In this document: positions 9,259 through 17,305 of the stretch, in pieces | Layout: every line of letters starts with the position of its first letter | Numbering within the stretch: position 1 is the first letter of the stretch | Assembly: GCF_015557635.1 (NCBI RefSeq) | Contig: NZ_JADNOP010000001.1 | Location: 347,582 to 411,581, forward strand | Source of the DNA: Fusicatenibacter saccharivorans | GTDB lineage: Bacteria; Bacillota; Clostridia; Lachnospirales; Lachnospiraceae | Length of the DNA stretch: 64,000 nt | Direction: 5' to 3' | The notes under the pieces: generated by a model | Database searches by the model: none | What the model saw: the letters and a program-made list of their open reading frames with translations, nothing else | Told to the model about the DNA's origin: nothing | Program-made: the position numbers and the translations under genes

Positions 9259-9741
9259 CTATTTTTTCGTCTCTGTTGACAGATTTTTTCCTGCGGTGGA
9301 TTCTCTTACGATGAGTTCCGGGGAAATCAGGCGTTTGACGCTGCTTTCTTCTTCCGGGACTTTTCTGATTTTTTCGAGAATGAGCTCTGCTGCCATCTCA
9401 CCGAGTTTTTCCTGCGGATGGGCAATGGTCGTGATCCCGATCGGACTGCTCTGGCCGATCAGCGAGTTGTCGTATCCGGTGACGGCGATGTTTTTTGAAT
9501 TATGACGCTGGATTACGCGCTCGGAGCAAAAGGTTCCTTTGCCGTGCTGGGCGGTGATGTAGCCTTCATTTTCGAGAAGAGCGAGGGCCTTTCGGACGGT
9601 GTGGCGTGAGAGGGCGTATTCCCGGGTCAGTTCGTTTTCGGAGGGAAGCTTCTGGCCGGGTTTTATGGTTCCGGAGAGAATCTGCTCTTTTAGGGCTTCC
9701 ATCAGGGTGTAGTATTTGGCTTTGCCGGTGGTTGGTTCCAT
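9259..9741 (-). CDS. Short AraR-like GntR/LacI hybrid regulator lacking most of its sensor domain
   Basis: AraR proteins are normally about 360 residues: a GntR-type winged helix joined to a LacI-type arabinose-sensing domain. This one has 160 residues. Residues 8-78 form a complete winged helix ([20 protein letters not shown] and a wing ending HGKGTF). Residues 90-155 match only the end of the sensor domain ([10 protein letters not shown], then [12 protein letters not shown]). The intervening roughly 200 residues, holding most of the ligand site, are missing without a frameshift. It starts the arabinose operon, 26 bases before the kinase gene. DNA binding may remain while arabinose sensing is probably lost. 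A real deletion or an assembly collapse are both possible. Confidence 0.85.
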   Translation of the reverse strand: MEPTTGKAKYYTLMEALKEQILSGTIKPGQKLPSENELTREYALSRHTVRKALALLENEGYITAQHGKGTFCSERVIQRHNSKNIAVTGYDNSLIGQSSPIGITTIAHPQEKLGEMAAELILEKIRKVPEEESSVKRLISPELIVRESTAGKNLSTETKK

Positions 9742-9770
9742 GTGATTGGTGATTCCCCTTTCTGGAATTT

Positions 9771-9806
9771 ATAATACAACTTGTACGGTTGTTGTAACAA
9801 GTTGTA
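9771..9806 (-). promoter_or_regulatory. AraR-type operator overlapping the arabinose operon promoter
   Basis: A perfect 10-base inverted repeat, TACAACTTGT (9775-9784) and ACAAGTTGTA (9797-9806), is separated by 12 bases. It encloses a minus-strand promoter: TTGTTA (9795-9800) and TATTAT (9771-9776), spacing 18. The CTTGTACGGTTGT core resembles known AraR sites. The layout implies autorepression of araR-kinase-araD. Confidence 0.65.
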
Positions 9807-9864
9807 TTTTTGTTGTGGGAAAGGGACGCTCAGGAGTATCGGGAGGGCGGGTGGGTCCAATACC

Positions 9865-10485
9865 TTAATGAGTGGACGGGGACACTTTCTTGCGGATGGC
9901 CTCTTCGTAGACGGTGTATTCTTGAGGACAGTGCATTCGCGGGACGGGGTCACCTTTTAGAAAGTGGTAGCGGATGTAATAGAGGGTATCGTCTTCGCCG
10001 CGTTCCGAGAGCATGCGCAGCAGAAATTCGAGCTGCGAGAGTGTCTCGGGATGGACGAACCAGAGGTGGCCGATTCCTTTTTTGAGATACTGGTACGGCG
10101 CCTGATCGGTATAAGCGTCTCCGAGGTAGACGCGGGACGCGCTGATGCGGTCCATAATCATCTCGGCGACGTAGCGGCGCGGCATTGGGACGCCTTTGAT
10201 GATGGTGTCACAATTGATACCGTAATCAATCCAGTATTCAAAATGATGTTTGTTGCGCCCTTTATGGTGCATCCAGGATTTTGACATGCCGGTGTCTTCG
10301 CGCTCGGCGTTATTGGGACTCCGGTCGCCCTGATAGTATTTCATGCCGACCAGAAATTCCGTCGGCGAATATTTCGAGAGGTCGTGGGTCAGTCCCTGCC
10401 AGTACAGTCCTATTTTGAAGCAGTACCGCATGACCCATATTTTGTGTGTGGTAATGGTTTTAAAGTGCTGCCATGCTTTCATCAT
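9865..10485 (-). CDS. DUF5662 family protein
   Basis: A 206-residue protein recognised as DUF5662 from MMKAWQHFKTITTHKIWVM, the HDLSKYSPTEF segment and SWMHHKGRNKHHFEYW. The histidine- and aspartate-rich motifs suggest a metal site, but no function is established. No membrane segment or signal peptide is seen. Its start overlaps the end of the GlgX-like gene by 26 bases, so the two are probably co-transcribed and coupled. AGGAGA lies nine bases before the ATG at 10485. Confidence 0.85.
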   Translation of the reverse strand: MMKAWQHFKTITTHKIWVMRYCFKIGLYWQGLTHDLSKYSPTEFLVGMKYYQGDRSPNNAEREDTGMSKSWMHHKGRNKHHFEYWIDYGINCDTIIKGVPMPRRYVAEMIMDRISASRVYLGDAYTDQAPYQYLKKGIGHLWFVHPETLSQLEFLLRMLSERGEDDTLYYIRYHFLKGDPVPRMHCPQEYTVYEEAIRKKVSPSTH

Positions 10486-12355
10486 TCTGTCTCTTCTCCT
10501 GCTTTCCTGTTAAAATTATGATACTGCGCGGCGGCACGATGACCGTTTTTGCGCTGACTTTTTTCTGATTTTCTTCTGTCAGGAATACTTCCGGTGTGTT
10601 GGTGTCGGCCGTCAGATACCAGACCTTCTGTTCCGGGAGGGACGGCAGTGCCAGCTCATGCGGATTCCAGTGCATGTTGTAGGCAATATAAAGATCGTCG
10701 TCCTTGTTTCCGTCTTTGTCCTGGAAATAACTTCCGCAGTACATCACACCGATAAAACGGCACGTATTTTCCATCTGGGAGAACCAGGCTCTCTGGCTGT
10801 GGAAGGACATATCCGGGCAGCCGTAGGATTTGTAGTCGATGAGGCGCGGCTCGCGTTCGCCGTGCAGCGCCGGATGCGCTTTCCGGAAGGCGATTGCTGC
10901 TTTTACAAAGGCGGCAAACTCCGGATTCCGGGCGGCTGCTTTCCAGTCGATCCAGCCGGTTTTGTTGTCCTGGCACCAGGCGTTGTTGTTGCCCTTCTGG
11001 CTGTTGCCGAATTCATCGCCGCCGTAAATCAGCGGTGTTCCCTGGCTTGTCATCAGCATGAGAACGGCATTTTTCAGCTGGCGGAGACGCAGCGCGCGCA
11101 CAGCCAGTTTCCGGGTCACGCCTTCTGCGCCGCAGTTCCAGGTCAGGTTTTCGTTGGAACCATCCATATTGTCTTCGCCGTTGTCCAGATTGTGTTTCTG
11201 TTCGTAGGAAACGCTGTCATACAGGGTAAAACCGTCGTGATCCGCAAGATAATTGATCACACCGTGTGTCTCCGGGCTTCTTCTCAGATAATAGGTGAAG
11301 TCGGAAAGGCTGCCCTCATCGCCTTTTAAGAAGCGGCGGATATGGTACTGGTAGCCCTGATTGTGTTCCCCTAAATTCCGGAACCACGGGCGTTTTCCCT
11401 GATAGATCCGTGCGCCGTCAAAACCGAGGAAAATCAGTTTCGTCTTCCGAAGGAGTGCATCTTTGGACGCTTCTTCTGCCAGCGATGCATCGCCGACCAG
11501 ATGGAAACCGTCGATCTGATAGCGGAGCTGCCAGTGGTGCAGAACCTGCAGGGCAAAACCAGAAGGCGTTCCCGGGGCAAAACAGAATTCCATCAGGCAT
11601 TCGATACCATTCTCATGCAGGGCATCGACCATCTCTGCGAACTCTGCGACGGCATCTGCGGATGCAGCATACGAAGCTTTCGGAGCAAAATACAGGGCCT
11701 TTGTGCCATATCCCCAATAATTCACGCGCTTCTCTTCCGCCGGCACCGGATATACATAGGCCGGCTCCGTAAGGGAGGTCCACTCAAAAAACTCGTAGGA
11801 CGGCATCAGTTCTACTGCATTGATACCGAGTTCTTTTAAGTATGGAATTTTTTCGATCACGCCGCGGAACGTTCCCTTGTTCTTTACACGGGAGCTTCCG
11901 TCTTTGGTGAAGCCGCGCACATGGAGCTTATACAGAATCGTCTCCTCATACGGCCGGTGCAGTGAGGTGGTGCGCATTACCGGGTACTCCGGGAGAAGGC
12001 AGCAGCAGGCGCCCTCTTCTTTTTCCATCGGTGCACCGAAGGTTTCTCTTCCTTCTACTGCTCCCGCATACGGATCCAAGCAGAAAACTTCATCCATCCG
12101 GTAGGCATACGAAAACTTTCCTACCGTCAGGCCTGTGATTTCCACGGAACTGATCACGCCAGTGCGCTCCTCTTCCGGAAGCGGCACGGTAAGAAACGGT
12201 TTCTGGTGACCTTTCCGGTACAGCAGAAGCTCTGCTTTTTTTCCATCTGATACTTCTACGGCAAAATTGTATCCGTCTTTCGTCGCCGATGCGCCCATTT
12301 TCTCCGGATTTCCCGGTAAAATTCGATATTTTCCTCTGTTTTTTGTCTGTATCAT
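10460..12355 (-). CDS. GlgX-like GH13 protein with degenerate catalytic site
   Basis: A 631-residue protein with the layout of glycogen debranching enzymes: an N-terminal CBM48-like domain (about 1-130), a GH13 barrel (about 140-540) and a C-terminal beta domain. The fold is clear from GTFRGVIEKIPYLKELGINA, ADHDGFTLYDSVSY and PLIYGGDEFGNSQKGNNN. However, the region II motif that normally reads DGFRFD is DGFHLV, and the acid/base motif that normally reads IAEAWD is IFLGFD. Both the nucleophile Asp and acid/base Glu are therefore absent, and only the third Asp (ADHD) remains. It is probably non-hydrolytic, perhaps glycan-binding or regulatory. It is upstream of and overlaps the DUF5662 gene. 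Confidence 0.85.
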   Translation of the reverse strand: MIQTKNRGKYRILPGNPEKMGASATKDGYNFAVEVSDGKKAELLLYRKGHQKPFLTVPLPEEERTGVISSVEITGLTVGKFSYAYRMDEVFCLDPYAGAVEGRETFGAPMEKEEGACCCLLPEYPVMRTTSLHRPYEETILYKLHVRGFTKDGSSRVKNKGTFRGVIEKIPYLKELGINAVELMPSYEFFEWTSLTEPAYVYPVPAEEKRVNYWGYGTKALYFAPKASYAASADAVAEFAEMVDALHENGIECLMEFCFAPGTPSGFALQVLHHWQLRYQIDGFHLVGDASLAEEASKDALLRKTKLIFLGFDGARIYQGKRPWFRNLGEHNQGYQYHIRRFLKGDEGSLSDFTYYLRRSPETHGVINYLADHDGFTLYDSVSYEQKHNLDNGEDNMDGSNENLTWNCGAEGVTRKLAVRALRLRQLKNAVLMLMTSQGTPLIYGGDEFGNSQKGNNNAWCQDNKTGWIDWKAAARNPEFAAFVKAAIAFRKAHPALHGEREPRLIDYKSYGCPDMSFHSQRAWFSQMENTCRFIGVMYCGSYFQDKDGNKDDDLYIAYNMHWNPHELALPSLPEQKVWYLTADTNTPEVFLTEENQKKVSAKTVIVPPRSIIILTGKQEKRQNDESMAAL

Positions 12356-12403
12356 AATTCCCGCCCTTATTTTTTATAATTTGTTGCAATTGTCATACTA
12401 TTA

Positions 12404-12432
12404 ATGTAAATCATTTGAATAAAATTGTCAAT
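12404..12432 (-). promoter_or_regulatory. Promoter of the GlgX-like gene
   Basis: TTGACA (12427-12432) and TACATT (12404-12409) on the minus strand, 17 bases apart, giving a leader of about 40 bases. The flanks contain repeated CAATTG elements of unknown role. Confidence 0.6.
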
Positions 12433-12451
12433 TGACCAATGTTACCAATTG

Positions 12452-13207
12452 TTATACCTCTAAATCCAGTTCCACCGGGCAATGGTCGGAACCGAGAATT
12501 TCGGTATGGATTTTGGCATCTGCAACTGCATCTTTTAAGGACTCTGATACCATAAAGTAATCAAGCCGCCATCCTGCATTCCGCTGGCGTGCCTGAAAGC
12601 GGTATGACCACCAGGAATACGTCACGGTGTCCGGATACAGCATACGGAAGGAATCAACAAAGCCTTTTTCTTTGATCACAGCAAATTTTTCGCGCTCCTC
12701 TTTCGTAAAGCCGGCGTTTTTCTCATTTGCCTTTGCATTTTTGATATCCATCTCGGTCGCTGCGACGTTCAGATCTCCGCAGAAAATCACCGGTTTTTCC
12801 TGCTCCAGTCCTTTTAAGTAAGAAAGAAACGCATCCTCCCACTCCATCCGGTAGGCAAGGCGTTTTAATTCATCCTGTGAATTCGGTGTGTAGACGGTTA
12901 CAACAAAGTATTCCGGAAACTCTGCCGTGATCACACGGCCTTCCATATCATGTTCTTCGATTCCGATACCATAGCGAACAGAAATCGGCTCCTCTTTGGT
13001 AAACAGGGCCGTGCCGGAATATCCTTTCTTTTCCGCATAATTCCAATACTGATGATAGCCGGGCAGCTCAAGGTCGATCTGTCCTTCCTGCAGCTTTGTC
13101 TCCTGCAGGCAGAAAATATCGGCATCTGCCGCCTCAAAGTATTCCTGAAAGCCTTTCTTCATACAGGCTCTCAGTCCATTTACGTTCCAGGATATCATTT
13201 TTTTCAT
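12452..13207 (-). CDS. xth: Exodeoxyribonuclease III
   Basis: Apurinic/apyrimidinic endonuclease and 3'-5' exonuclease of base excision repair. The 251-residue protein shows the family motifs in order: SWNVNGLRA at the N-terminus, LQETK, the [10 protein letters not shown] loop, GDLNVA with catalytic Asp/Asn, the WRLDYFMVS motif, and the C-terminal GSDHCPV with catalytic Asp-His. Length is normal. The ATG at 13207 is chosen; AAGGAG lies about 11 bases upstream, and a TTG six bases earlier is possible. No clear operon partner: the upstream decarboxylase is 81 bases away on the same strand. Confidence 0.95.
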   Translation of the reverse strand: MKKMISWNVNGLRACMKKGFQEYFEAADADIFCLQETKLQEGQIDLELPGYHQYWNYAEKKGYSGTALFTKEEPISVRYGIGIEEHDMEGRVITAEFPEYFVVTVYTPNSQDELKRLAYRMEWEDAFLSYLKGLEQEKPVIFCGDLNVAATEMDIKNAKANEKNAGFTKEEREKFAVIKEKGFVDSFRMLYPDTVTYSWWSYRFQARQRNAGWRLDYFMVSESLKDAVADAKIHTEILGSDHCPVELDLEV

Positions 13208-13288
13208 ACGCAATTCATCTCCTTTTCCTGACAGTCTGTTCTCTGCGGTTTCTGTTGCAAAGCGCTGGGAACCGACTTCCGTTTTCTT

Positions 13289-14749
13289 TTATTCCTCTTT
13301 CAGAACATACAGCACTTCCAGCGACGCATCCGACGGTCCGTGAAATTCGCAGCCGTCTGCTTTATACTGGCGCATCAGTTCCAACATTTCTCTGCTGTAC
13401 CGCTCGCCCGGGCAGATGAGCGGGATTCCCGGCGGATATGGGGCTGCCATCTCGGCTGCAATTCGTCCTTCCGCTTCTGCAAACGGAACGGCTTCCTTCT
13501 CCGCAAAATATGCCTCGCGCGGTGTCTTTACCATCTCCGGCAGGCTGCGGAACAGCCACTGCTTTTCTGTAAACTTCGTCCGCCCCGTCGTTTTCCCGCT
13601 CTCTGCTGCCGAAATTCCTGCCAGCGCATCGATCAGCCGTGTGATATCTTCCTCGCTGTTTGCCCAGGTAATAACGCAGACCACGTTCTCCTCGTCGGCA
13701 AGCTCTGTACTGACGCGGTATTCCTCGTACAGACGCACCTGCAGATCGTAGCCGGAAATACCAAGTTCTCTTGCCGAGAATACAAGACGCGTCAGGTCGA
13801 TCTTCCATACGCCGCACGTTCCTTCCATCTCGGTCCCAAGAACTTCGATTCCTTTGATCTTTGCAAGCTCCTGCCGCGCCCTCTGGCCGAGTTCCAGCGC
13901 GCGTTCCATTCGCTCTTTTCCGTGCAGCGCCATCCCGCGCCGCGCCGCATCGAGGGATGCCATCAGAAGGTAGGACGGCGATGTACTCTGTACCATCTGC
14001 AGATTGGCGGCCACTCTTGCCTCATCGAGACGGCCAGAACCGAGTGATAAGAAGGAGCTCTGTGTAAAGGAACCCGCCGTTTTGTGGATACTCTGCGCGC
14101 AGGCATCCGCACCACTTTCCAGTGCGCCGAGAGGAAGCTGTTCGGAAAAATAGAGGTGCGATCCATGTGCTTCATCGACAAGAAGCGCTGCGTTGTGGCA
14201 GTGACAGATTTCTGCGATCGCCTGCAGATCACTGCAAAGACCGTAGTACGTCGGGCTGACCAGAAGTACGGCTTTCGCATCCGGCGTTTCCGCGAAGGCT
14301 TTTTCGATCGTCTCCGGCGTTACGCCGCCCCACATCTGCCATTTCGTGCTGTACTCCGGCATCACATAAACCGGTGTGGCTCCGCTTAAAATCAGGCCCA
14401 TCAGCACCGATTTGTGCACGTTTCGCGGAACAATGATTTTTTCGCCCTCTTTCACAGACGAAAGCACCATCGCCTCGTTGCCGCATGTCGTACCGTTGAC
14501 GAGAAAGAACGTTTTTTTTGCCTTCCACGTTTCTGCCGCCAGACGCTGCGCCTCCGCGATCACGCCCTCTGCATGGTGAAGATCGTCGAGGCCTTCTGCC
14601 TCCGAGAGGTCATACGCTGCAAGCGATGCTCCGTTTAGCGCCTCATCCAGCCCCCGCTCAAACCGGTGTCCCGGGATGCGGAAATAAGCCGGCGCTTCCT
14701 CCCTGAACTGTTGTAACGCCTCCACAAGAGGCATTCGATTCTGATCCAT
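13289..14749 (-). CDS. Orn/Lys/Arg decarboxylase family PLP enzyme
   Basis: Predicted pyridoxal-phosphate decarboxylase of basic amino acids (arginine, lysine or ornithine), leading to polyamines or acid resistance. The 486-residue protein is of the short, clostridial type without the N-terminal wing domain of E. coli enzymes. Landmarks are FRIPGHRF, VNGTTCGNEAMVLS, LLVDEAHGSHLYF and the PLP-lysine motif SIHKTAGSFTQSS. A C-terminal domain follows (YPPGIPLICPGE). The ATG at 14749 is chosen because homology begins there and a GGAAAGGA site precedes it. The substrate cannot be told from sequence. Cytoplasmic. Confidence 0.9.
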   Translation of the reverse strand: MDQNRMPLVEALQQFREEAPAYFRIPGHRFERGLDEALNGASLAAYDLSEAEGLDDLHHAEGVIAEAQRLAAETWKAKKTFFLVNGTTCGNEAMVLSSVKEGEKIIVPRNVHKSVLMGLILSGATPVYVMPEYSTKWQMWGGVTPETIEKAFAETPDAKAVLLVSPTYYGLCSDLQAIAEICHCHNAALLVDEAHGSHLYFSEQLPLGALESGADACAQSIHKTAGSFTQSSFLSLGSGRLDEARVAANLQMVQSTSPSYLLMASLDAARRGMALHGKERMERALELGQRARQELAKIKGIEVLGTEMEGTCGVWKIDLTRLVFSARELGISGYDLQVRLYEEYRVSTELADEENVVCVITWANSEEDITRLIDALAGISAAESGKTTGRTKFTEKQWLFRSLPEMVKTPREAYFAEKEAVPFAEAEGRIAAEMAAPYPPGIPLICPGERYSREMLELMRQYKADGCEFHGPSDASLEVLYVLKEE

Positions 14750-14802
14750 TCTGTTTTGTTTCCTTTCCAATGGTTTCTCCATCTTTTTCTGAAACGAAAG
14801 AA

Positions 14803-14830
14803 TCCTCCCCGCACCGCCGTGCGGGAAGGA
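14803..14830 (-). terminator. Hairpin after ilvE
   Basis: On the minus strand a GC-rich 12-base-pair stem with a GGCG loop is followed by ATTCTTTCGTTT. It sits between ilvE and the decarboxylase gene. The T tract is interrupted, so termination may be partial. Confidence 0.55.
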
Positions 14831-14862
14831 CCCCTTATTCGCATTTTTCTGTTTATTATGGT

Positions 14863-15927
14863 TTATTCTACCGGAGTAGTCCAGCCATATTTGTCTTCCA
14901 GCTTGCCCCACTGGATACCGGTCAGGGTATCGTACAGTTTCTGGGTCAGCTCACCGATCTTGAAATCGTTGACGATAACGGAATCGTCTTTGTATACGAA
15001 CTCGCCGACTGGAGATACAACAGCTGCTGTACCGGTACCGAATGCCTCTTCCAGTGTGCCGTCATGGCCTGCTTTCATCAGGTCGTCGATGGACAGGTGG
15101 GTCTCGTTTACTTTGTAGCCCCAGTCACGCAGGATGTGGATCAGGGAATCACGGGTTACGCCCGGAAGTACGGTTCCTTCCAGCGGTGCGGTGTAGATTT
15201 CGCCGGCGATCTTGAACATGATGTTCATGGTTCCAACTTCCTCTACATATTTACGATGTACGCCGTCCAGCCACAGAACCTGGGTGCATCCCATCTTCTC
15301 TGCTTTTACCTGGCCTGCGATGGAGCTTGCATAGTTACCGCCGCATTTTGTGAAGCCTGTGCCGCCTTTGACTGCACGGACATATTCATCCTCAACCAGG
15401 ATCTTAACCGGGTTGATGCCCTCTGCATAGTATGCTCCAACCGGAGTGGTGATGATAACGAATTTGTAGGATTTTGCCATATGTACGCCAAGGCTTGCCT
15501 CAGTAGCGAACATGAACGGACGGATGTAAAGAGATGTACCTGGCTCAGACGGTACCCAGTCTTCCTGTGCTTTAACCAGTGCTTTGACAGCTTCTACAAA
15601 CATCTCCTCCGGTACGCCCGGCATGCAGAGTCTCTCGTTGGATTTAATCATACGGCGTGCGTTCATTTCCGGACGGAACAGCTGGATCTTTCCTTCTGCT
15701 GTTCTGTAGGCTTTCAGTCCCTCGAACGTTTCCTGTGCATAGTGAAGTACCATGGTTGCAGGATCCATCGGGATTCCGCCGTACGGTACGATTGCTGCAT
15801 CATGCCATCCCTGCTCTTTGTCCCAGTCCATGACAAACATATAGTCTGTAAAGTGTTTTCCGAATCCAAGATTTTTCTGATCCGGTTTTTCCTGTAAATG
15901 TTCTCTTTTTTCAAATCTGATATCCAT
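14863..15927 (-). CDS. ilvE: Branched-chain amino acid aminotransferase
   Basis: Transfers the amino group between leucine, isoleucine or valine and 2-oxoglutarate, using PLP. The 354-residue protein is the class IV (group IIb) type: HYAQETFEGLKAYR, RPEMNARRM, the lysine segment GGTGFTKCGGNYASS, WLDG, and GTGTAAVVSPVG, which binds phosphate. The ATG at 15927 is chosen over an in-frame upstream start because GGGAGG lies right before it and homology begins with MDIRFEKRE. It is monocistronic or leads into the decarboxylase after a weak hairpin. Confidence 0.95.
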   Translation of the reverse strand: MDIRFEKREHLQEKPDQKNLGFGKHFTDYMFVMDWDKEQGWHDAAIVPYGGIPMDPATMVLHYAQETFEGLKAYRTAEGKIQLFRPEMNARRMIKSNERLCMPGVPEEMFVEAVKALVKAQEDWVPSEPGTSLYIRPFMFATEASLGVHMAKSYKFVIITTPVGAYYAEGINPVKILVEDEYVRAVKGGTGFTKCGGNYASSIAGQVKAEKMGCTQVLWLDGVHRKYVEEVGTMNIMFKIAGEIYTAPLEGTVLPGVTRDSLIHILRDWGYKVNETHLSIDDLMKAGHDGTLEEAFGTGTAAVVSPVGEFVYKDDSVIVNDFKIGELTQKLYDTLTGIQWGKLEDKYGWTTPVE

Positions 15928-15994
15928 TTTTTGCCTCCCCGGCAGTTGAGGATAAGTTTGTTCAGCTGCCTGTATATTTAGATTCAATAGTGAT

Positions 15995-16023
15995 AGTATA
16001 AAACTGTACCCGAAAACAGTCAA
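15995..16023 (-). promoter_or_regulatory. Promoter of ilvE
   Basis: TTGACT (16018-16023) and TATACT (15995-16000) on the minus strand, spacing 17. The short leader carries a GGCAG/CTGCC stem just before the ribosome site. No T-box or leader peptide was found. Confidence 0.65.
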
Positions 16024-16125
16024 TAGAAAATACGACTAATTTTTCATTTTTTCGTTCTTATTTATTGTATCTTTTCCGTATTTTCCTGTATCAGCCGCAT
16101 TTTTTCTGCTTTCCCGGCACAGCCA

Positions 16126-16154
16126 TTGTGTTTTTTTCTATTATCTGTTAGAAT
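16126..16154 (+). promoter_or_regulatory. Promoter of the DUF1292 gene
   Basis: TTGTGT (16126-16131) and TAGAAT (16149-16154), spacing 17, about 50 bases before the coding start. Confidence 0.5.
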
Positions 16155-16205
16155 GGCAGACAAGAACCTGATAAGACTTGAACACGAAAAAGGAAGGTAA
16201 TACAA

Positions 16206-16574
16206 ATGAGTGAAGAATTATTCAACAGCGCATCCTGCAGCGGAGACTGCGCAGACTGCGGCAGCGACTGCCAGGATCTGGATCAGCCGACTGTTACCCT
16301 GACACTGGACGACGATACCGAAGTAAAATGTGCCGTACTGACCATTTTCCCAGCTCCGAACCAGAAAGAGTACATCGCTCTTCTGCCGCTCGATGAAAAC
16401 GGCGAGAACGAAGACGGCGAAGTTTATCTGTATCGTTACTACGAAGAGAACGGCCAGCCGAACCTCGACAACATCGATTCCGATGAAGAGTACGAAATTG
16501 CAGCAGACGCATTCGACGAGCTGATGGATACCGAGCAGTTCAACGAGATGGAAGAAAATTCCACCGAAGAGTAA
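16206..16574 (+). CDS. DUF1292 domain protein
   Basis: A small acidic cytoplasmic protein of 122 residues. The DUF1292 core (TVTLTLDDDTEVKCAVLTIF, then EYIALLPLDENGENEDGEVY and YLYRY) is clear. The N-terminal extension carries a cysteine cluster, CSGDCADCGSDC, that could bind a metal. Its function in Firmicutes is unknown. AAGGAAGG lies before the ATG, and the gene has its own promoter and terminator, so it is monocistronic and probably well expressed. Confidence 0.88.
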   Translation: MSEELFNSASCSGDCADCGSDCQDLDQPTVTLTLDDDTEVKCAVLTIFPAPNQKEYIALLPLDENGENEDGEVYLYRYYEENGQPNLDNIDSDEEYEIAADAFDELMDTEQFNEMEENSTEE

Positions 16575-16601
16575 GAATCACAGACTTTGAAACGATTGCA
16601 G

Positions 16602-16637
16602 AACCCGGCGGGAGACCTTATTTTCCTGCCGGGTTTT
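16602..16637 (+). terminator. Terminator of the DUF1292 gene
   Basis: An 11-base-pair GC-rich stem (ACCCGGCGGGA with TCCTGCCGGGT) followed by TTTTTC. Confidence 0.88.
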
Positions 16638-16792
16638 TCTCTCTTTTTCTCTCAAATTCCCATTATTTCTTATTTGTACAGCTTTTCTGCATCTCTCTTT
16701 AAGATCTGTTTCTATTCTTTTACAGACGTATAATATATGTGAGTAGCAATTTTCATGCCGCTACATTACATAGGAATACGAGGTATCTTTTT

Positions 16793-17116
16793 ATGAGAGA
16801 TAAAGATGTGATACAGCACATTCAGGATTTATGCAAAGAGCGTTCCTGGACTTATTACCGTCTTGCAAAAGAGGCGGACATTCCCTATTCTACCTTAAAT
16901 AATATGGTAAACCGCACCAATATTCCAACCATCCCTACCCTGCAGAAGCTCTGCGACGCTTTCGGCATCACACTTGCCGATTTCTTTCTCGACGAGCCGG
17001 ATGCCCTGCAGCTTACCGAAGGACAGCAGGAAATCATTACGCTTTACAATAATCTTTCGCTGGAGAAAAAGAAAATCTTAAAAGCTTATATGAAAGGTCT
17101 TCTGATGGAAGTCTGA
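16793..17116 (+). CDS. XRE-family helix-turn-helix regulator
   Basis: A 107-residue protein with a Cro/C1-type DNA-binding domain at about residues 7-62 (LAKEADIPYSTLNNMVNRTN, PTLQKLCDAFGITLADF), then a short helical tail that may dimerise. The ATG at 16793 is preferred because the 18 codons upstream do not fit the family. A TATAAT box lies at about 16728-16738. It precedes the large ABC fusion on the same strand but is separated from it by a terminator-like hairpin, so control of the ABC gene is only a guess. Confidence 0.85.
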   Translation: MRDKDVIQHIQDLCKERSWTYYRLAKEADIPYSTLNNMVNRTNIPTIPTLQKLCDAFGITLADFFLDEPDALQLTEGQQEIITLYNNLSLEKKKILKAYMKGLLMEV

Positions 17117-17148
17117 CTTTTCCGGCATCATAAGTATCACAGATAAAG

Positions 17149-17194
17149 AAAGTTCCGTTTTTTGTTTTTCTAAAACAGAGGCGGAACTTTTTTT
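17149..17194 (+). terminator. Terminator after the XRE gene
   Basis: AAAGTTCCG pairs with CGGAACTTT, followed by an uninterrupted T tract. Confidence 0.75.
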
Positions 17195-17305
17195 CTGTCG
17201 ATAAACTTTTCTTAAATTTTTCTAAAGCCCGGGACTTTTCCCGTATTTCGTTGTAGAATAAAGGACAACTGTTCACATATTAATCACAGAAGGAGTTACC
17301 CTTTC

